NCBI GenBank assembly: GCA_965363355.1 | Contig: CBDTTM010000020.1 | Coordinates: 1 to 22,611, forward strand | Direction of reading: 5' to 3' | DNA: 22,611 nucleotides | DNA from: CBDTTM01 sp965363355 | Lineage (GTDB): Bacteria > Bacillota > Negativicutes > Selenomonadales > Selenomonadaceae | Part shown: positions 15,820 to 22,001 of the stretch, one piece after another | Layout of the letters: every line of letters starts with the position of its first letter | Position numbering within the stretch: position 1 is the stretch's first letter | Translations under genes and position numbers: made by a program | Notes under the pieces: generated by a model | What the model was told of the DNA's origin: nothing | Databases searched by the model: none | Seen by the model: the letters and a program-made list of their open reading frames with translations, nothing else

Positions 15820-18066
15820 ATGATTCAATTTGATGAACAAAAACAGATATTTCATTTGAAAAATAATAGTTTTAGCTATGTCATTGAGATTGCGCGGGGG
15901 AAATATTTGCTGCATCGATATTGGGGCAAGGCACTTCGTGAATATCGCGATGCCGCTGCTTTGCCAGCTATCGATCGAGCTTTTTCACCGCAGCCGGCAG
16001 CTTATGAAAACGAACGAACATTTTCGCTCGATGTCCTGCCACAGGAGTATTCTGGCTATGGGCATGGAGATTTCAGGATTCCTGCCTATAAGATTGCTCT
16101 GGCTGATGGTACGGAAGTAACGGAGTTTTTATATCGCAGTCATCGGATTTTTAAAGGCAAGCCCCCTTTAAAGGGGCTGCCAGCATCTTATGCAAGCGGC
16201 CAAGAAGCAATGAGTTTGGAAATTGAATTGGCGGATGCACACGCAGGTCTTAAATTATATCTTTTATATACGGTATTTGAAAAATCGGCGGTTCTTGTGC
16301 GTTCGGCAAGAATAATCAATGAAAGCGGCAGTGCAGTCTGCCTTCGTCAGCTGGCAAGTCTGAGCCTGGACTTTGGCTCTCATGAGTTTGAGCGCATAAG
16401 CCTATATGGTGGACATGCTTCAGAACGCATGATTGAACGATCGCCTTTGCACCGAGGCATAGAAATAATTGCTAGTAGTCGCGGGGCAAGCAGCCATCAG
16501 CATTCGCCATTTTTAGCTTTGGTGGAACCTGCAGCAAATGAAGCGGTTGGCGATGTCTACGGTTTCAGCCTTGTGTATAGTGGCAATTTTTCGATGGAGA
16601 CTGAAGTGGAGCAATTCGGCACGACCAGAGTCTGCGTTGGCATCAATCCACAGGGATTTTCTTGGCTGCTTGAACCAGGCGAGGATTTTCAGTCACCAGA
16701 AGCTGTCATGGTCTATTCGGCAGAGGGCTTGAATGGAATGTCACAAACTTATCATGCTTTTTATCGTGAGCATTTGCTGCGAGGCAAATATCAAAATGCA
16801 TTGCGACCGATTTTGGTCAATAACTGGGAAGCTACGTATTTTGACTTTGACGAGGAAAAGATTGATGCGATAGCGAAAACGGCTGCAGAACTTGGTATGG
16901 AATTGCTCGTTTTGGATGACGGTTGGTTTGGCAAAAGAAACGATGACAATTCATCCTTAGGGGACTGGATCGTAGACCAGAAAAAGCTGCCGCAAGGGTT
17001 AACTGCTTTAGGCGAAAAAGTGCATGCCCATGGGCTTCAATTTGGGCTTTGGTTTGAACCAGAGATGGTCTCTGTCGATAGTGAGCTTTACCGAAAACAT
17101 CCGGAATGGGCACTTCAAGTGCCGGGGTATAAAACTTCGTTTGGTCGGCATCAGCTTGTATTGGATCTTTCTCGTCAAGATGTTTGCGACTACATTGTAG
17201 ATGCCGTTGTAAAAGTGCTCGAATCGGCGCCGATTGATTACGTCAAGTGGGATATGAACCGGCATATGACGGAAGTCGGCTCTACTTTGCTTTCGGCAAA
17301 GCGTCAAGGGGAAACGGCTCATCGCTATATGCTAGGGCTATATGATGTTTTGGAACGGATTACGCAGAAGTTCCCTGATATCTTGTTTGAAAGCTGTTCT
17401 GGCGGAGGCGGACGTTTTGATGCCGGGATGCTCTATTATATGCCGCAAACCTGGACGAGTGACAACACCGATGCGATTTGCCGCTTGAAAATCCAATATG
17501 GGACAAGCCTGGTATTCCCGCCGATTACTATGGGGGCTCATGTATCGGTGACACCAAATCATCAGGTAGGGCGTTTGACCCCGATGCAGACAAGAGCTTT
17601 TGCCGCTATGGGCGGTGATTTTGGCTATGAGCTGGATATTTGTCAATTGACGGATGCTGAAAAAACAGCTGTAAAAAAACACATCAAGCTTTATAAACGC
17701 CTTCGTCCAACGTTACAGTTGGGAACTTTTCGCCGACTTTTATCGCCGTTTAACGGTGGTGAAACGGCTTGGATGTTCACGCATCCAGACAAGTCTCAGG
17801 TTGTTGTGTTTTACTTTAAGGAATTGGCACAGCCAGCGCCTTCGGTGCGCGTCTTAAAACTAGCGGGACTTGATAAGGATGCTCGGTATAAGGTCGCTGA
17901 ATATTATGAGCCAGAACGCTTGTCGCACGATTTTGGTGGTGAAAAGGCGTCTGGCATAACAGGTCTTGAATTTTATGGAGATGAGCTCATGTTTTCTGGG
18001 TTGGCAGTAGAACATGTGGATGCGGATTTCATTTCTTATATGTGGGTTTTGGAAAAACAAATATAA
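15820..18066 (+). CDS. aga: Alpha-galactosidase, glycoside hydrolase family 36
   Basis: The 748-residue size agrees with AgaA/RafA enzymes (about 730-750), which release alpha-1,6-galactose from melibiose, raffinose and stachyose. An N-terminal beta-supersandwich occupies about residues 1-330. The TIM barrel begins near VNNWEATYFDFDEEKI and shows LVLDDGWFGKRNDDNSSLGDW, GLWFEPEMVS, the nucleophile D478 in VKWDMNR, SCSGGGGRFD and the acid/base D548 in WTSDNTDA; both numbers equal those of Geobacillus AgaA. A C-terminal beta domain follows. No signal peptide is seen, so it is cytosolic. ATG 15820 has GAGGTG 10 bases upstream, and the competing ATG 15812 meets a stop after three codons. It is the last gene of the operon, 18 bases after lacZ. 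Confidence 0.95.
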   Translation: MIQFDEQKQIFHLKNNSFSYVIEIARGKYLLHRYWGKALREYRDAAALPAIDRAFSPQPAAYENERTFSLDVLPQEYSGYGHGDFRIPAYKIALADGTEVTEFLYRSHRIFKGKPPLKGLPASYASGQEAMSLEIELADAHAGLKLYLLYTVFEKSAVLVRSARIINESGSAVCLRQLASLSLDFGSHEFERISLYGGHASERMIERSPLHRGIEIIASSRGASSHQHSPFLALVEPAANEAVGDVYGFSLVYSGNFSMETEVEQFGTTRVCVGINPQGFSWLLEPGEDFQSPEAVMVYSAEGLNGMSQTYHAFYREHLLRGKYQNALRPILVNNWEATYFDFDEEKIDAIAKTAAELGMELLVLDDGWFGKRNDDNSSLGDWIVDQKKLPQGLTALGEKVHAHGLQFGLWFEPEMVSVDSELYRKHPEWALQVPGYKTSFGRHQLVLDLSRQDVCDYIVDAVVKVLESAPIDYVKWDMNRHMTEVGSTLLSAKRQGETAHRYMLGLYDVLERITQKFPDILFESCSGGGGRFDAGMLYYMPQTWTSDNTDAICRLKIQYGTSLVFPPITMGAHVSVTPNHQVGRLTPMQTRAFAAMGGDFGYELDICQLTDAEKTAVKKHIKLYKRLRPTLQLGTFRRLLSPFNGGETAWMFTHPDKSQVVVFYFKELAQPAPSVRVLKLAGLDKDARYKVAEYYEPERLSHDFGGEKASGITGLEFYGDELMFSGLAVEHVDADFISYMWVLEKQI

Positions 18067-18115
18067 AGATAACATATTTATCGCAGGCTTTGTATTTTGT
18101 GGTGAATATATATAA

Positions 18116-18149
18116 AGAGACTTCGGCAGTTTGCCAAAGTCTCTTTTTT
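18116..18149 (+). terminator. Intrinsic terminator of the galactoside operon
   Basis: AGAGACTT, a C-A mismatch, GGCA, loop GTT, TGCC and AAGTCTCT form a 12-pair stem ended by a six-T run at 18144-18149. It lies 50 bases after the alpha-galactosidase stop and 29 bases from the convergent exporter gene, so it may serve both directions. Confidence 0.9.
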
Positions 18150-18177
18150 ATGCATGTTGATGTCCGTTGCTAGGTGC

Positions 18178-18981
18178 TTAGATAATGAATTTATGGTAAA
18201 GCGTAGATAAAATTGCGCTGATTGCAGTTGCGTAAAGCAGTAAGAAAATCAAGCGATGAACGAGTTTCTTCGGAACATATTGATATAAAAGATGCCCGGC
18301 GAGGATGCCGCTTGCCAGTGCTGGCAAGAGATACACGAATTCTCCTAAAGCTGGCGCTAAAGAGAAGCCACCGATCAGATAGCTTGTCAGTGAAGTCGCA
18401 TTGCATAAGAAAAAGAAAACAAAACAGGTGGCGCGGAAGACTTCCGGACTCATTTTGGAATAGGCCAAATAAATGAGAAAAGGCGGGCCGCCCATTCCCG
18501 TAGTGATGGAAGTGAATCCAGAAAATATCCCGGTTATAAAGCTGTTTCGGGGCTTTTCTTCTATTTGGCGATGCGAAGCTTGCATCAACAAAAGTGACAA
18601 GAGAATAAGCAAATTAATCAAAAGCTTCAAGGTGTTGCTGTCTACATAATCAAAGACCCAGAAGCCAAAAGGCTGGCCGAGTAAAACGCCCAAATACAGC
18701 CAGGCAACCAGTGGGCGGTTCACATTTTTGATGTACATCAAGCCTTGAACGAAATTGCCGCAACAGGCCAAAAGAAGCATGATCGGTACCATGATCTTGA
18801 CGTCGTAAAATAATAAGAGCAAAGGAGCTGCCACGATGACGAGGCCAAAACCCGTGATCGATTGGAGAAATGCTGCCAAGAATATGCAAAATATAGGCAA
18901 TAAATGCTGAGAAAAGCCAAGAATATAATTTTCGATAGTAACAAAACCTTTCGTGATAGAATCAATTTCAAATAGTTTCAA
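18178..18981 (-). CDS. TauE/SafE-family (DUF81) membrane exporter
   Basis: The 267-residue protein has about eight hydrophobic helices. Two internally related halves typical of TauE/SafE are visible: QSITGFGLVIVAAPLLLLF near the N terminus (residues about 41-59) and FSGFTSITTGMGGPPFLIYLA in the middle (residues about 154-174). Members move sulfite, sulfoacetate or other small organic anions; the cargo here is unknown. The first codon appears to be TTG (18979-18981), since no ATG or GTG occurs before the first membrane helix. It overlaps the stop of the upstream 80-residue gene by 14 bases, pointing to translational coupling. It is read leftward and convergent with the galactoside operon. The LysR gene divergent from the pair is a likely regulator. 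Confidence 0.85.
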   Translation of the reverse strand: MKLFEIDSITKGFVTIENYILGFSQHLLPIFCIFLAAFLQSITGFGLVIVAAPLLLLFYDVKIMVPIMLLLACCGNFVQGLMYIKNVNRPLVAWLYLGVLLGQPFGFWVFDYVDSNTLKLLINLLILLSLLLMQASHRQIEEKPRNSFITGIFSGFTSITTGMGGPPFLIYLAYSKMSPEVFRATCFVFFFLCNATSLTSYLIGGFSLAPALGEFVYLLPALASGILAGHLLYQYVPKKLVHRLIFLLLYATAISAILSTLYHKFII

Positions 18982-19210
18982 TCGTATCTTTGAGATACTC
19001 TCCGTAAAGTGAAGTTAGATAAACAGGGGGAAGATCTTTACGCTGTTTTGCGTCGAGCACATCGCAGCCTTTTTCATAGGCACGAACAGACAATCTAGCT
19101 TCCTCCATCCACTTTTGTGCGGTAGAAGCCAAAAAAGAAGATATTTTTTGTGGGAAAGGTGAGAATGCAGGACTCATTCTATTATAGTTTTTAATGGCGT
19201 ATTTTTCCAT
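18968..19210 (-). CDS. Small hypothetical protein coupled to the TauE-like exporter
   Basis: I do not recognise this 80-residue protein. It is soluble-looking and charged, with no signal peptide, membrane helix or cysteine pair (its single cysteine is C49), and reads MEKYAIKNYNRMSPAFSPFP at the start. A middle helix (FLASTAQKWMEEARLSVRAYEKGCDVLDAKQRKD) and a C-terminal PPVYLTSLYGEYLKDTIETI are predictable. It is likely to be real: AGGAGG lies 8 bases before the ATG, it occupies the start of a transcript divergent from LysR, and its stop overlaps the exporter start by 14 bases. A regulatory or accessory role for the exporter is inferred from gene order alone. Confidence 0.7.
   Translation of the reverse strand: MEKYAIKNYNRMSPAFSPFPQKISSFLASTAQKWMEEARLSVRAYEKGCDVLDAKQRKDLPPVYLTSLYGEYLKDTIETI
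18984..19003 (-). promoter_or_regulatory. Ribosome site with hairpin before the TTG start of the exporter
   Basis: On the minus strand GGAGAG (19003-18998) is followed by GTATCT, CAA, AGATAC (18998-18984), a 6-bp hairpin, then two bases and the TTG start. The linear gap from the ribosome site to TTG is too long at 16 bases, but folding the hairpin would shorten it. Confidence 0.35.
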
Positions 19211-19270
19211 GAGATAAACCTCCTCATATGTTATATCTTTATTATGAGGCTCTCAATGGATTAAAAAAAA

Positions 19271-19293
19271 TATATATTCACAATAAATATATA
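19271..19293. promoter_or_regulatory. AT-rich dyad in the divergent LysR/exporter promoter region
   Basis: TATATATT (19271-19278), a 7-base spacer and AATATATA (19286-19293) form a perfect 8-bp dyad between the divergent genes. It is compatible with a LysR T-N11-A box, but its low complexity makes the call weak. A TATAAT at 19339-19344 is a possible -10 for the lysR-type gene. Confidence 0.4.
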
Positions 19294-19366
19294 GTCTAAA
19301 ACTAATGATTTATACTATGAATAGACGATGCATATTGTTATAATATAGCTGCTAGGAGGGGATATA

Positions 19367-20263
19367 GTGACAATTTTGCAAATGAGATATTATTATGAGG
19401 TTTGCCGTTGGCAAAGTATTACAAAAGCGGCAGAAGCTCTCCATATTGCCCAACCGACGTTAAGCATCGCCATGCGTTCCTTGGAAGAAGAAACCGGTCT
19501 GAATCTATTTCGTCATGTCGGGCGCAATATACAGATGACCGAAGATGGCGGACTGCTTTTTAAGAAAATTGCCTATCTGCTAGAACAGGTAGAACGATTG
19601 GATGATACGATAAAAGACATGGCACATCGGCGCAACCATGTGCGGATGGCGGTACCATCGCAGATCGGAACCATCATGATGCCCATGCTGTTCGGTGAGT
19701 TTAGAAAGAAAAATCCTGAAATCCATTTGGAGGTATTTGAACCTGCTGGATTGGAAGCTTCGGAGATGGTCAAAAATGAAGAAGTGGATTTAGCTATTAT
19801 CCATTATGGAGATCCACTTGAGGGCTTGAAGTACCAAAGCCTTCTCAGCTGGCCGATATGCCTTTGCGTTTGGCCGGGGCATCCTTTTGCAGCGCGAAAA
19901 AGCCTTTTGCTCGAAGAAACGGCGCAAGAACCGTTGGTATTTTTGGGACGGAATTTTTTTATGACGAGGATGCTGCTTAAGGAATTTGAACAAAGAGGTC
20001 TCAGTCCCGATATTTTACATTTTTCACCGCATCTTTCCAGCGTATGGAATCTTGTTCAGCAAAAAATTGCGGCAGCTATCATCACTGAAAATGCAGTGAT
20101 GCCAGGCAGTGAACTCATTACGATTCCGATTGAAGGGCTCTTTTTAAAAGGGTGTATTGTTACCAAAAGAGGCCGGCAAATTTATGAGGATGAAAAATGC
20201 CTTATAAATTTTGTGAAGAATAGATTTGTTCAAGTGCGAAAAAGAAATGAATCAAAGATGTAA
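19367..20263 (+). CDS. LysR-family transcriptional regulator
   Basis: The 298-residue regulator has the standard LysR N-terminal helix-turn-helix (TILQMRYYYEVCRWQSITKAAEALHIAQPTLSIAMRSLEEETGLNLFRHVGRNIQMTEDG, residues about 2-61) and a C-terminal periplasmic-binding-like effector domain from about residue 88 (HVRMAVPSQIGTIMMPMLFGEF) ending near ELITIPIEG. GTG 19367 is preceded by AGGAGG and starts right at the conserved domain. The divergent orientation to the 80-residue gene and exporter implies that it controls them and itself, the usual LysR arrangement. The effector is unknown; an organic or sulfonate-type anion exported by the TauE-like protein would be logical, which is inference. Confidence 0.93.
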   Translation: MTILQMRYYYEVCRWQSITKAAEALHIAQPTLSIAMRSLEEETGLNLFRHVGRNIQMTEDGGLLFKKIAYLLEQVERLDDTIKDMAHRRNHVRMAVPSQIGTIMMPMLFGEFRKKNPEIHLEVFEPAGLEASEMVKNEEVDLAIIHYGDPLEGLKYQSLLSWPICLCVWPGHPFAARKSLLLEETAQEPLVFLGRNFFMTRMLLKEFEQRGLSPDILHFSPHLSSVWNLVQQKIAAAIITENAVMPGSELITIPIEGLFLKGCIVTKRGRQIYEDEKCLINFVKNRFVQVRKRNESKM

Positions 20264-20295
20264 TCATTTTTGTCAGAGCTAATTAAAAAACAAGG

Positions 20296-20347
20296 CATAT
20301 GATCAAATGGAACTTTCGGGAGGGGTCTCCGTTGGTCATACGTGCTG
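20296..20347 (+). other. Possible structured RNA element
   Basis: GCA-TATGATCAA (20296-20307) can pair with TTGGTCATA-CG-TGC (20331-20344) in a 12-pair stem with two G-T or T-G pairs and a two-base bulge; the loop contains GGAG...CTCC, which can form a second short stem. It matches no riboswitch consensus that I know, and the nearest promoter lies downstream of it, so it is probably not the leader of the next gene. Confidence 0.25.
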
Positions 20348-20442
20348 AAAAAGAGGCAAGGCCCAATATACTGGATTCAAAATCGGTGGATTTTATGATT
20401 AACCATAGTTATACAAAGTTATATGTTGTATATACTAAATGA
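20299..20442 (+). CDS. Doubtful 47-codon ORF downstream of LysR
   Basis: ATG 20299 opens a 47-residue frame beginning MIKWNFREGSPLVIRAEKEA and ending SYTKLYVVYTK, with an AAGG only 3 bases before the start. I recognise no family. Its tail overlaps the -35 of the next gene's promoter. The first third also folds as a long RNA stem. It could be a small gene, a remnant of a lost gene, or chance. It is reported because its composition is protein-like and the gap is otherwise empty. Confidence 0.25.
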   Translation: MIKWNFREGSPLVIRAEKEARPNILDSKSVDFMINHSYTKLYVVYTK

Positions 20443-20454
20443 ATGTGTTAGAAT
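20426..20454 (+). promoter_or_regulatory. Promoter of the YczE-like gene with embedded GTATATAC box
   Basis: TTGTAT (20426-20431) and TAGAAT (20449-20454) are 17 bases apart, placing transcription start near 20461 and the leader at about 20 bases. GTATATAC (20428-20435) overlaps the -35. In reverse complement the region reads TTAGTATATACAAC, matching the two boxes before the fucose operon. Confidence 0.6.
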
Positions 20455-20480
20455 TATAAGTCAGATTTTGGAGGGTATAT

Positions 20481-21143
20481 ATGAAAGATATGTGTAAACG
20501 ATTTATTATTTTGGTCATAGGGATTTTCTTTGTTTCTTTTGGTGTGTCGCTCACAGTCAAAAGCTTGCTAGGGACTTCGCCGATTACGAGTATTCCTTAT
20601 GTTTGTAGTTTGGATTATCCATTTTCTTTAGGTACGTGGAATATTATATTCAACATAGGCTTTGTTGTCGTACAAATACTTATATTGCGGCGGCAGTTTA
20701 AGTGGATACAGCTTGCACAAATATTGATGGCTTTTGGTTTTGGTTATTTTATTGATTTATCGATGTATGTGCTGCAAAACTTGCATTTGGCTGCTTATTA
20801 CGCAAAATTTATTGGTTTGCTCTGTGGCATTACGATTATTGCCTTTGGGGTCTCGCTGGAGGTTATGGCCAACATCATCATGCTGCCGGCGGATAATATC
20901 GTAAAAGTCATCGCTGCAAAATGGAATTTTGATTTTGGCATCACAAAAACGTGTTTTGATGTAAGTATGGTCTTGATTGCTGCGGGACTTTCCTGGGGAT
21001 CGTTTCAGGACATATACGGCATCAGAGAAGGCACGCTTGTAGCCGCTTTGCTTACAGGCTCTATTGCTCGGTTTTTTATTCGTATGCTGCAAAGAACTGA
21101 TTCACCGGAAAATATGGAATATGCAGAAGAAAATGCTCAATAA
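20481..21143 (+). CDS. YczE/YitT-like (DUF6198) membrane protein
   Basis: The 220-residue protein has five or six membrane helices. It starts FIILVIGIFFVSFGVSLTVKSLLGTSPITSIPYV and has GLLCGITIIAFGVSLEVMANIIMLPADNIVKVIA in the middle: a repeated GxxxxxFGVSL...G/ANI..P..... pattern, seen in YczE/YyaS/YitT-type proteins of Bacillota. A closing GIREGTLVAALLTGSIARFF also fits that family, whose biochemical role is not established. GGAGGG lies 8 bases before ATG 20481. It has its own promoter carrying a GTATATAC box and ends before a bidirectional terminator, so it appears to be a single-gene unit. A transport function is likely only in the general sense. Confidence 0.8.
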   Translation: MKDMCKRFIILVIGIFFVSFGVSLTVKSLLGTSPITSIPYVCSLDYPFSLGTWNIIFNIGFVVVQILILRRQFKWIQLAQILMAFGFGYFIDLSMYVLQNLHLAAYYAKFIGLLCGITIIAFGVSLEVMANIIMLPADNIVKVIAAKWNFDFGITKTCFDVSMVLIAAGLSWGSFQDIYGIREGTLVAALLTGSIARFFIRMLQRTDSPENMEYAEENAQ

Positions 21144-21201
21144 GATATGTATTTGTCATAAGTGATTTTAGAGCATGAAAGTATTGTTTATTTTGCAAAT
21201 T

Positions 21202-21260
21202 AAAAAACGAAGTACCTTTATCACAGGAGTGTTTTCTGGGATAGGGGTACTTCGTTTTTT
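21202..21260. terminator. Bidirectional terminator between the YczE-like and deformylase-like genes
   Basis: AAAAAACGAAGTACC (21202-21216) pairs perfectly with GGTACTTCGTTTTTT (21246-21260), and the inner TATC-CAG and CTG-GATA segments extend the helix. A and T runs on the two arms supply a T tract for both strands, as expected between convergent genes. The right arm overlaps the stop region of the minus-strand gene. Confidence 0.88.
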
Positions 21261-21753
21261 ATTGATGTAAAGAGGTTTTCTTTAAGTGAAATGAGTGAGA
21301 ATCAATCGCACGCATAGTTGCTAAAATTCCGTCTAGATGATCGTATTCATGTTGTAAAAGCTCAGCTAAGTCTCCTTCGAGAAATAATTCTTGTTTGTTC
21401 CAATTTATATCGCGATATGTAATCATGCAATTTTTATAACGCAGAACTTTGACTAATAGATTTGGAAAGGACATGCAGTCGTCCATGACTTCCATTTGTT
21501 CAGTTCCTATAAATTTTAATACAGGATTTATAAAAACGATGGGGTGGTCAATGTGCATATAGAGAATTCGTTTTTGTATGCCAATTTGGGGCGCTGCGAT
21601 TGCTCGTCCTGCATGATATTCTTTTCGAAAAGCTATTAAAGTATCATGTAGATCATTGATTATAGAAGTGAGGGCGGGAAGTTCGGATTGTTTTACTAAA
21701 ACACTGGGGTGGTAAAGTTTTGGATTGCCAAGCAATAAAATTTCTTTTTCCAC
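21259..21753 (-). CDS. def: Peptide deformylase-like protein with altered motifs 1 and 2
   Basis: The 164-residue protein has the Def fold and order of motifs. Motif 3 is intact (QHEYDHLDG; H135, E136, H139). Motif 2 is DDCMS rather than EGCLS but keeps the metal ligand C93. Motif 1 is GRAIAAPQ (49-56) where bacterial deformylases have GxGLAAPQ. Deformylase removes the formyl group from nascent N termini using Fe2+ or Zn2+. All three metal ligands and the catalytic glutamate are present, so activity is possible, but the motif changes suggest a secondary paralogue rather than the housekeeping enzyme, which usually sits beside fmt. Start GTG 21753 has AGGAGG 9 bases upstream. Confidence 0.82.
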   Translation of the reverse strand: MEKEILLLGNPKLYHPSVLVKQSELPALTSIINDLHDTLIAFRKEYHAGRAIAAPQIGIQKRILYMHIDHPIVFINPVLKFIGTEQMEVMDDCMSFPNLLVKVLRYKNCMITYRDINWNKQELFLEGDLAELLQHEYDHLDGILATMRAIDSHSFHLKKTSLHQ

Positions 21754-21797
21754 TAAAATAAGCCTCCTAGTAATTTTTCTGAAAATATATAAATGTA

Positions 21798-21826
21798 ATT
21801 ATACGTCTATGTCTATTTTTCGTCCA
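21798..21826 (-). promoter_or_regulatory. Promoter of the deformylase-like gene (TGGACG-N17-TATAAT)
   Basis: On the minus strand TGGACG (21826-21821) and a consensus TATAAT (21803-21798) are 17 bases apart, giving a leader of about 38 bases before GTG 21753. Confidence 0.65.
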
Positions 21827-21846
21827 CTGATAAATAAGTATTAGGT

Positions 21847-21875
21847 TTTACAAATAAAATGTTTTACAATATATA
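21847..21875 (+). promoter_or_regulatory. Candidate promoter for the thioredoxin-like lipoprotein gene
   Basis: TTTACA (21847-21852) and TATATA (21870-21875) are separated by 17 bases in AT-rich DNA. Transcription from about 21882 would leave a 120-base leader. An AGGGAGG at 21901-21907 within it precedes no usable ORF. The surrounding low complexity lowers confidence. Confidence 0.4.
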
Positions 21876-22001
21876 AATAGATAATGGAAACTTCTAAATA
21901 AGGGAGGTTATTCGTATTGTTTACATAATACTTGGGCCGAAAGAAAATTTACATAAAAGAGTCAATCGCAAATAAGATTACATATTGAAAGGAATGGTCT
22001 A

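Noticed and set aside
20290..20350. Riboswitch upstream of the YczE-like gene
   Set aside because: The stem does not match cobalamin, TPP, SAM, fluoride, ZTP, THF, preQ1 or guanidine consensus sequences as I know them, and a good promoter lies downstream of it; kept only as an unassigned structure.
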